Shown here piece after piece: positions 7,496 to 16,628 of a stretch of DNA of 50,317 nucleotides. A program made the translations under genes and the position numbers. Position 1 is the first letter of the stretch; every line of letters begins with the position of its first letter. The DNA comes from JAEUSG01 sp964590225 (GTDB taxonomy: Bacteria; Fibrobacterota; OXYB2-FULL-49-7; JAEUSG01): positions 1 through 50,317 of the forward strand of contig CAZPWS010000020.1 of assembly GCA_964590225.1 (NCBI GenBank), written 5' to 3'. Under the pieces are notes generated by a model, which saw only the letters and a program-made list of their open reading frames with translations, was not told the origin of the DNA and made no database searches.

Positions 7496-8895
7496 AGATT
7501 GTCCTTCATTGAACCTATGGTAAAAAAGAATGCAGCGCCTTTGTCCGGCTCTGAGAAAAACCACATTCGTCCCCCATGCCGTGTAACTATCTTATTTGCT
7601 ATTGCGAGACCAACACCAAGACCTTCAAAGTCTGACGCACTATGCAACCTTTGAAAAGGGGTAAAGAGCCTTGCCGCATAACGCATATCGAAACCCACTC
7701 CATTATCGCTAACGCAATACACACTTTCTCCATTTCTAGTAGATAATGTGAAAGAAATCGTCGCATCGTTTCGTTTACTTGTATATTTCCACGCGTTTCC
7801 GAAAAGGTTTGTGAGCACGATGCTAAAAAGTGACGGATCGACAAGTTCGATCATGTTTTCGTCTATTGTCACGATGCATTTCCGTTCGGTTGAATCCTGC
7901 CTAATGGATGTTATTATTCCATTAGCCATCCTTGACAAGTCTGTTCTATAACGCACCATATCATTTCTCGTAACTTTAGATAAATCAAGGAATGCCACAA
8001 TCAAGCGATTCATGTAGTCTGCGGATTCTGTAAGCCGTTGAAGATAGTTTCGACACTCCTTTTGCATGGATGCGCCAAAATCCTTTTCCATCGCCTGTGC
8101 AAATCCCACTACCGCTCTAAGCGGAGCGCGCAAATCATGAGAAACGGAATATGCAAACGATTCCATCTCCCTGTTTGCCCTTTCAAGCTCTTCTGTCCTC
8201 TGTTGAAGGGAAACTTCAAGCTTTTCTCTTTCGATTCTAATTCTTTCTTCAAAATCAATCGATGCCGATATGTCAACAAAAGATAAAAAATTGGCAGAAC
8301 CATTATGCCAATCAATTGTACGGGCAAAGTAACGAAGATTTTTCTTTTCTCCACTCTTTGCAATTATGCTCACGGTGGATTGCTCTACACCTCCATACAT
8401 ACCAGATTCCATCATCGCGTTGTGCTCCATTATTCTTGGAAGATCATTAGAAGAAATTACGCGGGCGAATCCCCCTTGCTCCCACGAAAGAATCTCATTT
8501 ACGCTATACCCGCATATGGAGGCAAGAGCATCATTTGCGAAGCGCACAAAACCTTTTTGAATTACTGCTATCCCCTGAGATGATTCTTCCGCGAGGGCTC
8601 GAAATTGCGCCTCGCTCCGCTTTAATGCCATCTCTCCGGACTCAACCTGCTTAAGGCGTACAGTTAATTCAAGGTGCGCCCTTTCGATTTCTTTATTTTT
8701 TTGCAAAATCAAGGCGCTGCTTTTTTTTATTGTGCGGTAAACAAGCATAATCGAAATGAACAAAAGAAAGATTGAAGATATGACACAAGATGAAACAATA
8801 ATGTCAAATGAACGGACAACGAAATGCTGCAAGTATATTACAAAAACAACTACTAAAATAAGCAGCAACGGAATTATTTGCTTTAATTTTTCCAC
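7492..8895 (-). CDS. Membrane PAS-domain sensor histidine kinase
   Basis: This 467-residue protein starts with GTG. Two membrane helices (about 7-25 and 36-54) with almost no periplasmic loop are followed by a coiled coil and a PAS domain (about 92-210). A second coiled coil leads to the HisKA helix with AYSVSHDLRAPLR (His253). The HATPase has N367, SDNGVG at 396-401 and GLGVGLAIA at 425-433. The SHDLRAPL form is that of phytochrome-like kinases. The sensed signal is unknown; with so little outside the membrane it is probably cytoplasmic or intramembrane. The stop overlaps the GTG of the REC-kinase, so the two proteins are translationally coupled and probably form one phosphorelay. Confidence 0.9.
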   Translation of the reverse strand: MEKLKQIIPLLLILVVVFVIYLQHFVVRSFDIIVSSCVISSIFLLFISIMLVYRTIKKSSALILQKNKEIERAHLELTVRLKQVESGEMALKRSEAQFRALAEESSQGIAVIQKGFVRFANDALASICGYSVNEILSWEQGGFARVISSNDLPRIMEHNAMMESGMYGGVEQSTVSIIAKSGEKKNLRYFARTIDWHNGSANFLSFVDISASIDFEERIRIEREKLEVSLQQRTEELERANREMESFAYSVSHDLRAPLRAVVGFAQAMEKDFGASMQKECRNYLQRLTESADYMNRLIVAFLDLSKVTRNDMVRYRTDLSRMANGIITSIRQDSTERKCIVTIDENMIELVDPSLFSIVLTNLFGNAWKYTSKRNDATISFTLSTRNGESVYCVSDNGVGFDMRYAARLFTPFQRLHSASDFEGLGVGLAIANKIVTRHGGRMWFFSEPDKGAAFFFTIGSMKDNL

Positions 8896-8910
8896 AACTT
8901 TTAAAATATA

Positions 8911-9930
8911 TTAATGCAACAGTTTAAGCATGGCCGACCATCCCTTATCGGCATAAAATCTGTGCCCCTCGTTCCCAACCACAAGCTTTAGCGATTTTTC
9001 AGCTCCGAAGTCGGCATATATCTCTTTGAGCTTGCCATATGCAGAGCGCACAGCTTTTATTGGAAAAAGATGGTCTGCTTTACCAGCAACTATAACAAGC
9101 GGTCTGGGAGCAATTAGACCAGCGATATCCCAGATTTCGCCATACTTAAGGAGCCCTGGTATATAATTATCGCCACAGTGGTATAGGGACATTAAGCCAT
9201 CTTTGAATGTACAAAAATAACAAGAGGGCATGGCGTAGGAAATTTCTGGCAAAAGTGCTGCGGCAAACAGCGAGATTGTACCACCTCCCGAATTTCCCAT
9301 TATACCAACTTTTCCCATATCGGCATCACCTCTTACGCGCAAATAATCAATGGTTCGACTTACATCAAATACCCGTTCACCAAGCAGAGTTCTTCCGAGC
9401 ATTAATGAATGCATTGCCGCATCATGACATCCGTTGTATTCACAACGATCTTTTTGCAATAGCTCTCTCCGCAAACCGAAGGAACGCTGTTCAACACAGA
9501 TCGCCGCGATTCCCCTTTTCATACAGTGATATGCGAAATCACGATCGCCCTTCACTTCTATTGCTGTTTTCTCATCCTCACGATCCACACGAATGGAATT
9601 ATGCATACCGGTGGAGTGACCTTGTAAGCAAATGCAATAGCGATACGGTGGTTTAACACCATCAGGTATGCACACATAGGCAGGGACATCTGCAAAAGGT
9701 TCGCTGCGGAACACAACTTTTTCGATAGTACCAAGGTCAATATCCCGTTTCCAAATTGTTTTGTTTTGCAATGCCACCCTTTCGGACGGAATACCACCTG
9801 CAAGATCCAATAGTTTTTTACGAAACTTTTTTTGCCATGCCTCCCGACCTCCAGTTTTATAGGTCATCGATAGAGGCGTATTTTTAACAAGATAACTGTG
9901 ATACTCGCTAGGAGAGTAAAAATGCTTCAT
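8911..9930 (-). CDS. Alpha/beta hydrolase (acetyl-xylan-esterase / dienelactone hydrolase-like)
   Basis: This 339-residue protein has no signal peptide. It has the alpha/beta-hydrolase triad: GNSGGG nucleophile elbow (Ser214), Asp286 in GKADHLFP and His323 in EGHRFY. An LQGHSTG oxyanion-type segment near 102-108 and RPLVIVAG before the Asp fit the Abhydrolase_7/acetyl xylan esterase-like group. The natural ester is unknown. It follows the small exported protein gene by 2 bases, with GGAGCC as ribosome site, at the end of the lysS-lol-mcs run. Confidence 0.8.
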   Translation of the reverse strand: MKHFYSPSEYHSYLVKNTPLSMTYKTGGREAWQKKFRKKLLDLAGGIPSERVALQNKTIWKRDIDLGTIEKVVFRSEPFADVPAYVCIPDGVKPPYRYCICLQGHSTGMHNSIRVDREDEKTAIEVKGDRDFAYHCMKRGIAAICVEQRSFGLRRELLQKDRCEYNGCHDAAMHSLMLGRTLLGERVFDVSRTIDYLRVRGDADMGKVGIMGNSGGGTISLFAAALLPEISYAMPSCYFCTFKDGLMSLYHCGDNYIPGLLKYGEIWDIAGLIAPRPLVIVAGKADHLFPIKAVRSAYGKLKEIYADFGAEKSLKLVVGNEGHRFYADKGWSAMLKLLH

Positions 9931-9932
9931 TT

Positions 9933-10499
9933 TTATGGCTCCTTATTTGTTGTTGAATCAATCTGCCGCAATTCATTTTCAAGCCCCGCAAGCATAGTAT
10001 CAATCACATCCTCCATAGATGGCCGTGATAATGAAAGGATAGATTGCAGCTTTTGCAAATAGCGCTCATCAGAATAAACTGCGATTGCCCGATTTGAAGA
10101 GTCGTGCCAGAATAACTGTACAAGAAAACTGCCATCCCTACGGTAAAGCATATTACCGCTTTTCACCAGCACACCAAATTCTCTGGTCAGTTTTTTAACA
10201 GCTTCATTAAAGTATTGCCGGCCTGGATACCAGTATTCCATTGATGCAGAAAATTTATTATTGACAAAATAAAGTCTGGAAGAATCTACAGCACCTTTAG
10301 GGAATATTATTGTGTAATTCACAACACCTTTATTTTGCTCAAACTGCCTAAATACACGATGCGACTGATTCTCAGACTTAGGAAAAACTTTCTTTACCGC
10401 AGCAGTATCACTGCCAAACTGAAGCCCACGATACATCGCCCAACCACGGCCATAGAAAAAAATCACAAATATGATAAATACTTTAGTCAGATTTTTCAT
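9933..10499 (-). CDS. Exported protein of unknown function
   Basis: The 188-residue product is not recognised. The first 21 residues (MKNLTKVF, hydrophobic core, GRGWA) look like a cleavable signal peptide. The mature part opens with YRGLQFGSDTAAVKKVFP, a segment of the kind seen in proteins that parse short periplasmic domains. It has several aromatic beta-type strands and a C-terminal acidic helix. The start overlaps the end of mcsB by 17 bases and the stop is 2 bases from the hydrolase start, so it is in the same operon. Confidence 0.7.
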   Translation of the reverse strand: MKNLTKVFIIFVIFFYGRGWAMYRGLQFGSDTAAVKKVFPKSENQSHRVFRQFEQNKGVVNYTIIFPKGAVDSSRLYFVNNKFSASMEYWYPGRQYFNEAVKKLTREFGVLVKSGNMLYRRDGSFLVQLFWHDSSNRAIAVYSDERYLQKLQSILSLSRPSMEDVIDTMLAGLENELRQIDSTTNKEP

Positions 10500-11601
10500 T
10501 TTTTAATTTTCTCTTTCTTTTATTTTTTATCGTGTCGGGACAGCGTTCATTAAACCGTTCCCTCACCATGCTTGCTCTTGAGAAATCCCTCTCCCCCGCT
10601 TCCATCGAAGCGCCTCTTTCTTTTTGTAAATGTGCAGGCTGTATAGAAACCATTAATTTATTAAGCAATCTCATTGTAATATCCGGAATTAAGCCAAGCG
10701 ATATTCCAAGTCTTACTGCTGAACTCAGGCTCATGAATTCTTTGCTTGTGAGAAGGCGTGAATTACTCAAAATACCATATGCCCGCCAGATTTTATCTTC
10801 GATATGAGTACGGGCTTCTTTCATTAAGATATCGCACGCCCGTCTCTCAAAACCTATTATCTGCCTTATAACCTGTGTTATTGTCTCTATTATTTCCTCT
10901 TCCGTTTTACCAAGAGTTATGTGGTTACTTATTTGAAAAAGGTTACCAAGCACTTCGGTTCCCTCTCCATAGAACCCTCTGACAGATAAACCTATCTGCG
11001 TTACGCCTTTAAGTGTTTCATCGATATCTTTTGTAAGCACAAGCCCTGGCAGATGAATCAGCACGGAAACCCTCATTCCTGTACCAACATTGGTTGGACA
11101 GGTTGTGAGAAAGCCATATTTCTCGGAAAAGGCATATTTCAGACGATAAGACAGTTCACTATCAATCCTGTCGAGTGTTTGCCAAACGCTCACCATATCC
11201 AGCCCCGATGCAATTGCCTGAAGCCGTAAATGATCCTCCTCATTTACCATTATTGATACTCTTTCGTCTTCACGGATGAGAGCAGCCCGCGGCCAAGCCC
11301 CTCCTCCAAAGTCCGGGCTGATAAGATGCCGTTCCACAAGAATTTTTCTATCCAGCTCGCTCATTTCTGCCATATCCGCAAATTTTGAGCCGGAAAGTCC
11401 TGGGCAGTAAGGAGCAGCCGACAACACATTTTCTACAATTTCCGCAAGGTCATCCGAAGTTGACATATTTACAAATGGGTACTGTGCCAGATTCCGCGCA
11501 AGACGAATTCTGCTGCTTAATATGATATCACTCTCAGGTCCACTTGCTTCAAGCCATGATGACGGCGTCCCTAACATTGATTCAACCGAAAAAGCCTTCA
11601 T
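10483..11601 (-). CDS. mcsB: Protein-arginine kinase McsB
   Basis: McsB phosphorylates arginine side chains, which in Bacillus marks proteins for ClpCP. This 372-residue copy keeps the phosphagen-kinase core: SSRIRLARN at 29-37, NEEDH at 120-124 with the catalytic Glu, CPTNVGTG at 168-175 (Cys168), and GEGTEVLGNLFQISN near 212-226. It also has RDFSRA at 338-343, matching the RDxxRA motif reported as the allosteric phospho-arginine pocket, so the whole regulatory fold seems intact. The tail is Lys/Arg-rich. The start overlaps the mcsA stop by 4 bases. No ctsR or clpC is adjacent, unlike in Firmicutes. Confidence 0.95.
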   Translation of the reverse strand: MKAFSVESMLGTPSSWLEASGPESDIILSSRIRLARNLAQYPFVNMSTSDDLAEIVENVLSAAPYCPGLSGSKFADMAEMSELDRKILVERHLISPDFGGGAWPRAALIREDERVSIMVNEEDHLRLQAIASGLDMVSVWQTLDRIDSELSYRLKYAFSEKYGFLTTCPTNVGTGMRVSVLIHLPGLVLTKDIDETLKGVTQIGLSVRGFYGEGTEVLGNLFQISNHITLGKTEEEIIETITQVIRQIIGFERRACDILMKEARTHIEDKIWRAYGILSNSRLLTSKEFMSLSSAVRLGISLGLIPDITMRLLNKLMVSIQPAHLQKERGASMEAGERDFSRASMVRERFNERCPDTIKNKRKRKLKNEKSD

Positions 11602-12092
11602 ATTTCACTATTTTCCATTTTACGAATCCGATCCCGTATTGCAGCTGCTTTCTCGAAGTCCTCTAACTGGACGGCGTCGCGCAGGGCCTTCCTCTGTAAT
11701 TCTATCTTCCTGTTGGTCGCAACCACCGGTTCCATATTCTTAGGAACTTTGCCGGAGTGCGTCTCTGCGCCATGAATCTTTTTTATCAGATCTCTAAGCT
11801 GAGGTTCAAATGCCTGATAACAATGATCACACCCAAGACGCCCAGCTTTCTGAAAACTGGCATATTTGAGACGACATCGTGGACAAGATGCCTCGGCTTC
11901 ATCTGTAGCAGATTCGGCGGCTATTTTTAGAACAAGATTACCCATGCCGAACTTGCCTCCCTGCACAGCGTTCGTAAACCCCCTCTTTTCTGCACAAGAA
12001 TGGCACAGTTTAAGCTCTGTTTTTTTGTTATTAACAATTTGGCTAAAATGAATGGAGGCCTGATTTTTTTTACAGTCATCACACACCATCAA
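11598..12092 (-). CDS. mcsA: McsA, zinc-finger activator of McsB (UVR domain)
   Basis: The 164-residue protein has two CxxC pairs at each of two sites: Cys4/7 with Cys30/33, and Cys70/73 with Cys88/91. A UVR helix pair is at about 131-160 (LRDAVQLEDFEKAAAIRDRI). This is the domain order of McsA, the zinc-binding activator and substrate adaptor of McsB. It begins one base after the lolD stop and overlaps mcsB by 4 bases (ATGA), so the kinase and its activator are made together. Confidence 0.92.
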   Translation of the reverse strand: MMVCDDCKKNQASIHFSQIVNNKKTELKLCHSCAEKRGFTNAVQGGKFGMGNLVLKIAAESATDEAEASCPRCRLKYASFQKAGRLGCDHCYQAFEPQLRDLIKKIHGAETHSGKVPKNMEPVVATNRKIELQRKALRDAVQLEDFEKAAAIRDRIRKMENSEI

Positions 12093-12767
12093 TTAATCTC
12101 CTTCTATTCTGCCATGAGCGAGACGGAGGATGCGATCGCATCTATGGGCTATTTGAGAGCTATGCGTAGCAATCAGAAACGATCGTTCCGTTTTTTTTAC
12201 CATATCAAGTGCAATATCCATAAAATGGTTTGCGTTCGCTTCGTCAAGATTTCCCGTGGGTTCGTCTGCCAATACAAGCAAGGGATCGTTCATTAGGGCT
12301 CTTGCCATAGCTACTCGCTGTTGTTCGCCACCCGAAAGCTCAGCCGGCAAGTGATTAAGCCTGTCAGAAAGACCAACAAGGGAGAGAAGATTTGCCGCTT
12401 TTGGTGCAAGCGATCCCCAAGAACTGCGCCCTATTAAACCAGGCATCATAACATTCTCAAGCGCGGAAAAGTCGGAAAGCAGGTGATGAGACTGAAACAG
12501 AAAGCCTATTTTTCCATTGCGAAATGTTGCCCGTTCGTCAGCAGTAAGGTGTAAAATATTTGAGCCATCAAATTCTATGAAACCGTTATCGGGAACATCC
12601 AACAAGCCAAGAAGATTTAACAAAGTGGTCTTGCCTGCGCCGGACTCTCCCATTAGCGCAACGACCTCCCCCCGTTTAATGGATAAAGTAATTTCCGAAA
12701 GAACGCCAAGGACTTTCCTTGCATCTACATACGACTTAGAAACCGCATTGACAGAAATTAATTCCAT
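12093..12767 (-). CDS. lolD: ABC transporter ATP-binding protein, LolD type
   Basis: The 224-residue ATPase has Walker A GESGAGKTT at 40-48, a Q-loop at Gln92 and signature LSGGEQQRVAMARA at 144-157. Walker B is LLVLADEPTGNLD at about 163-175, with the H-loop in ATHS. The LADEPTGNLD wording and length place it in the MacB/LolD/FtsE group. The permease gene directly upstream is of the LolC/E type, so the pair should extract lipoproteins from the inner membrane for the outer membrane. The gene is 6 bases after the permease and abuts mcsA. Confidence 0.92.
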   Translation of the reverse strand: MELISVNAVSKSYVDARKVLGVLSEITLSIKRGEVVALMGESGAGKTTLLNLLGLLDVPDNGFIEFDGSNILHLTADERATFRNGKIGFLFQSHHLLSDFSALENVMMPGLIGRSSWGSLAPKAANLLSLVGLSDRLNHLPAELSGGEQQRVAMARALMNDPLLVLADEPTGNLDEANANHFMDIALDMVKKTERSFLIATHSSQIAHRCDRILRLAHGRIEGD

Positions 12768-12773
12768 ATTCCC

Positions 12774-14021
12774 TTAAATATATTTCAAGGCATCTATTGG
12801 CTTAAGTTTAGCTGCTTTATAGGCAGGATACAGGGAAAAAAGCAGACACAAAAAATTAGCAACTAAAACTACCGCGATTACATCCTTCCATATAAGAAGC
12901 ATTGGCAAAGTATCGAGAAAATAGACATCCGGTGGAAGCTTTATAAGATTATATCGCATTTGCACAAAACATACCGATAATCCTGCACCTAAACCGGACA
13001 CTGTTCCAAATACGCCAATAAGAAGGCCGTTATAAAGAAAAATCTTCGCTATGTTAGCAGGCGAAGCTCCCATTGACAATAGTATTCCAATTTCTCCAGT
13101 TTTTTCCATAACTATCATAAGAAGAGAACTTATAATATTAAAAACAGCAACCATTATTATCATACTTATAACTATAAACGCGATAAGCTTTTCGGTATTC
13201 ATCCACTTGATAAGCGTGCTATACTGCCGTTTCCAATCCACAGCATCCCACGGGTATCCCAAAGAGTCACGGACCATTTCGGCCACAATTTCAGCCTTAT
13301 CCGGTTCCGCTACCCTTAACTGAATAGCGAGCGCATCTCCTTCGACTCCAAATAAATCTGCAGCGGCGGAAATATCTACATACGAAAGGTTAGCGTCAAA
13401 TTCGTACATGCCCGACTCATAGATTGCCGAAACTGTGAATCTTTTCATTTTTGGCTGCATTCCGGCAATAGCATCCTCTTCTGCCCGCAAACTCATAACT
13501 ACAACTTCATCGCCAGGAATTACGCGGAGCTTGTCGGCAACATAGCTTCCGAGTACTATACCCATATTAGCCCGTCCCCTAGCGGAAACAACCTCTCCCA
13601 AATCAAGCTGACCAGCTTTTATATTGCTCGAAAGATCAGTTACAGTCTGTTCTAAAGAAAGTTCCACCCCTTTTACGGAGATACCATCACGAACATCCCG
13701 TGAACTTATTGCCGCTTTGTCCTCAATTAGGGGCGCGGCCGCCAATACCCCGTTAATACCTCGCAAAAGTGTAATCAGCGAGTCGGTATTTGTAATTGGC
13801 TCGCGCCTATACGAACGGACATTAACATGAGCAAATGATCCCATTATCCGTTTTTTTACCTCTGTTTCAAATCCATTCATAACTGACAGCGTAATTATAA
13901 GAACAGCAGTGCCAATAAAAACGCCTATTATCGAAATGAGCATTATTGTCGATATAAAACTCACCTTTTTTCTCGCGAGAAGATAACGGCGGGCTATAAA
14001 AAGCTCAAAGGGTAACTTCAC
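12774..14021 (-). CDS. lolC: Lipoprotein-releasing ABC permease (LolC/LolE family)
   Basis: The 415-residue protein has one N-terminal membrane helix (about 22-45, followed by NGFETEVKKRIMG). A large periplasmic domain of about 220 residues comes next, then three C-terminal helices with the coupling-helix segment EKTGEIGILLSMGAS and the ending YKAAKLKPIDALKYI. This is the MacB/FtsX fold of the LolC/E branch. Only one such permease is present here, so it may act as a homodimer (LolF-like) with LolD. Its start overlaps the lysS stop by 4 bases. Candidate cargo includes Pal and the lipoprotein cyclophilin in this window. Confidence 0.9.
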   Translation of the reverse strand: MKLPFELFIARRYLLARKKVSFISTIMLISIIGVFIGTAVLIITLSVMNGFETEVKKRIMGSFAHVNVRSYRREPITNTDSLITLLRGINGVLAAAPLIEDKAAISSRDVRDGISVKGVELSLEQTVTDLSSNIKAGQLDLGEVVSARGRANMGIVLGSYVADKLRVIPGDEVVVMSLRAEEDAIAGMQPKMKRFTVSAIYESGMYEFDANLSYVDISAAADLFGVEGDALAIQLRVAEPDKAEIVAEMVRDSLGYPWDAVDWKRQYSTLIKWMNTEKLIAFIVISMIIMVAVFNIISSLLMIVMEKTGEIGILLSMGASPANIAKIFLYNGLLIGVFGTVSGLGAGLSVCFVQMRYNLIKLPPDVYFLDTLPMLLIWKDVIAVVLVANFLCLLFSLYPAYKAAKLKPIDALKYI

Positions 14022-15514
14022 TCAGGTCTCATTAAAGGGAAAAGTATGGCATCCCTAATGTTAGAAGTATCGGTAAGCAACATTACCATTCTATCAACAC
14101 CTATACCCACGCCGCCGGTTGGAGGCATGCCATACTCCATAGCCCGCAAAAAATCCTCGTCCATCGGATGCGTTTCGTCCTCACCGCCACGCCCCCGCTC
14201 AACCTGTTCCTGAAGGAGCTTTCGTTGAAGCACTGGATCGTTAAGTTCGCTGTATGCGTTACCCACCTCCCAACCGTTTATATACGGCTCAAACCGTTCA
14301 ACAAGGTTGGGATTTGTTCGGTGCGCCTTACATAATGGTGTTGACTCTTTGGGATGATCGGTAATAAACACGGGTTGTATAAGATGCCTTTCGCATGTTA
14401 CTTCAAATAATTCTGAGAGTGCAAGTCCGCGAATAAATGTGCCTGTTGTTTCAACACCATGTTTCAGCAATAACTCTTTTATTTCACTGTCTGTAATAGA
14501 CTCTGCATCAATTGCCGCATATTTTTTTAATGCCCCATACATTGTCAACCGTTCCCACGGCGGCGTAAGATCAATTACTGTACCATCGAAGGATATTTTC
14601 ATTGAACCTGTCGCTGATAGAGCCGCGCGAGAATAAATTTGCTCAAAATGCTCCATCATACGGTTATAGTCTGCATAGGCTTCGTAAAACTCAACCTGAG
14701 TAAATTCCGGATTATGTGTCCGGTCCATCCCTTCATTCCGGAAATCTTTTACGAACTCAAAAACCTTCTCGAAACCGCCAACAACCAGTCTCTTAAGATA
14801 CAGTTCATTGCTGATGCGCAGATAAAGCGGCATATCAAGCGCATTATGCCGCGTAATAAAGGGGCGAGCGGATGCTCCGCCATATACCGACTGCAATGTT
14901 GGCGTTTCTACTTCAAAAAAACCGTTGTCAATTAGATATGTGCGGATGCTTTGCACAATTGCTGTCCGTTTACGGAATCGATCAACTGTTGAATCGTTTA
15001 GCGCAAGATCAAGATAACGCTGCCGCGAACGCAATTCAAGATCCTTAAATTCATCGAAAACAATTTTCTCTCCATTTGCCCCAACTTTTTCCTTTGGTAC
15101 TGGAAGCGGTCGGATTGACTTAGATAAAATTAAAAAAGAGGAAACATTTATCGAGCGTTCTCCTGTGTGAGTTAAAAAAAGTTCCCCTTCAATTCCAATA
15201 AAATCACCAAAGTCAAGACACTTGAACAGTTCATACTCCGACTCACCAAGGAGATCCTGCCGGCAATATATCTGGATACGACCTGTCGGATCCTTAAGAT
15301 TCGCGAAAGCAGTTTTACCCTGCCGCCTGAAAGCTACAAGCCTTCCACAAAGCTTCACCTTTTCTTTATTGCTTAAAACCGAATCGAAAGAGTCGAGAAC
15401 ATTACCAATGTAGTGACTCCTTGAAAAAGAATACGGGTACGGATTCACTCCCATAGATTTTATTCGCTCAAGTTTATCGAGCCGTGCTTTTACCTGATCG
15501 TTAATTTCACTCAA
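14018..15514 (-). CDS. lysS: Lysyl-tRNA synthetase, class II
   Basis: This 498-residue enzyme charges tRNA-Lys. An N-terminal OB-fold anticodon domain (KLCGRLVAFRRQGKTAF onward) is followed by the class II catalytic core. Motif 2 is FEFVKDFRNEGMDRTHNPEF with TQVEFYEAY, and motif 3 is GGVGIGVDRMVMLLTD near the C-terminus. The ending LFPLMRPE is normal for bacterial LysS. The start codon appears to be TTG at 15514, with AGGAG upstream. It leads the run lysS-lolC-lolD-mcsA-mcsB, all with zero or overlapping junctions. Confidence 0.97.
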   Translation of the reverse strand: MSEINDQVKARLDKLERIKSMGVNPYPYSFSRSHYIGNVLDSFDSVLSNKEKVKLCGRLVAFRRQGKTAFANLKDPTGRIQIYCRQDLLGESEYELFKCLDFGDFIGIEGELFLTHTGERSINVSSFLILSKSIRPLPVPKEKVGANGEKIVFDEFKDLELRSRQRYLDLALNDSTVDRFRKRTAIVQSIRTYLIDNGFFEVETPTLQSVYGGASARPFITRHNALDMPLYLRISNELYLKRLVVGGFEKVFEFVKDFRNEGMDRTHNPEFTQVEFYEAYADYNRMMEHFEQIYSRAALSATGSMKISFDGTVIDLTPPWERLTMYGALKKYAAIDAESITDSEIKELLLKHGVETTGTFIRGLALSELFEVTCERHLIQPVFITDHPKESTPLCKAHRTNPNLVERFEPYINGWEVGNAYSELNDPVLQRKLLQEQVERGRGGEDETHPMDEDFLRAMEYGMPPTGGVGIGVDRMVMLLTDTSNIRDAILFPLMRPE

Positions 15515-15562
15515 AATATTCGCTCCTGAATTTAATAGATGGCGTAAAATATAACCTATTGT

Positions 15563-16618
15563 TCATCGCCGTTCCCACTGTATATCTTCCCTGTGTCTCA
15601 GAAAAATAAGCCTAACTAACCGCTCCTGAACGGAATACTCCATTTCGGTAAATTTGATCTGATGAATAAAAGAATTGTCCTTTTCTTTAACCTTCAATAT
15701 GTCACCTCGGATTCCATAAAAGGATTCCCCCATAAGTGAAAAACTCATTACTATTCTATCGCCAATATCGTACCTATTGGCACAAACAAGTGCCATACCC
15801 CCGCCACTAATATCAGCCGTAGTGCCAGAAAAGCGCGTACCACCAATCAGTCTATCCTTGTCGCTAACTGTTTTAGCAAAACGAAACTTTACCAAGATAT
15901 CAATAGATACCCGTAAAAATTCTCTTAGCTGTTTTCGTCTGAAATCAATTGTATGTGCAATTTTTATACTTCTGTCTGAACCGTTTCCTATGACTTTTGA
16001 TAAGAATGTGTACTCTGCGTCTCCTGGTTGCTGCACAAGCAACTCAACTTCCGTTCCTGCTGAAATTGATTCGACCGTTTCTTTTGCATCAGGGTTAACT
16101 GTCATGAAGGATTCATTTGTATCACAAATTGTACACATTATTCGCTCATCACTTGCCCTGCTCTGAAATATGAGCTTCCCCTTTAGGGGCATACCAATAT
16201 TTCTTGACGAAAAGAGCGGCTGACCTAAAGCTATACAATCAAATCCGCACTTTCGTCTAATTGAAGAAATTGCAAGCCGATTTTCCTCAACTTCTCCTGC
16301 TCGCGAATCGATAAACTTATGTACTGCAAGTTCAAAAACATATGGGGCACTTACAATATCAATTGGCTGCCTTCTTGTCCTTTTTCCTATGCGCATAATC
16401 AGCTTTTTCTCAAGTTCCGAAAGACGAAGTTCTTCTGCCGCTTCGGCAAAAGCTTTGTCCGATAAAAGCATGCTCTTTTTATCGGAACGGGATTTGCGGA
16501 ATATGGTAATGGCAAGAAGAATAGCTAATAAGGCAACAATAACAAGAAAAAAAAGAAACAACTCCTCTCCTGTAAGGAGATGGCGGTGGTTTGACAATGG
16601 AAAGGGAAGGTCTCGCAT
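15563..16618 (-). CDS. Membrane-anchored PilZ-domain protein (predicted c-di-GMP receptor)
   Basis: The 351-residue protein has one N-terminal membrane helix (about 18-40), an alpha-helical segment, a YcgR-like beta domain (about 125-220) and a C-terminal PilZ domain. The PilZ c-di-GMP motif is intact: RKQLR at 228-232 (RxxxR) and DISGGG at 269-274 (D/NxSxxG). It should bind c-di-GMP at the membrane and pass the signal to an unknown partner; YcgR-like proteins brake flagella, but no flagellar gene is present. It follows the FapA-like gene by 10 bases. A diguanylate cyclase-like gene lies at 28765-30126. Confidence 0.82.
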   Translation of the reverse strand: MRDLPFPLSNHRHLLTGEELFLFFLVIVALLAILLAITIFRKSRSDKKSMLLSDKAFAEAAEELRLSELEKKLIMRIGKRTRRQPIDIVSAPYVFELAVHKFIDSRAGEVEENRLAISSIRRKCGFDCIALGQPLFSSRNIGMPLKGKLIFQSRASDERIMCTICDTNESFMTVNPDAKETVESISAGTEVELLVQQPGDAEYTFLSKVIGNGSDRSIKIAHTIDFRRKQLREFLRVSIDILVKFRFAKTVSDKDRLIGGTRFSGTTADISGGGMALVCANRYDIGDRIVMSFSLMGESFYGIRGDILKVKEKDNSFIHQIKFTEMEYSVQERLVRLIFLRHREDIQWERR

Positions 16619-16628
16619 TTTTGACCAC

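Noticed and set aside
9207..9656. Plus-strand open frame of 149 codons
   Set aside because: It lies wholly inside the hydrolase gene, whose Ser-Asp-His motifs are intact, and its sequence is rich in Arg/His as expected of an antisense frame.
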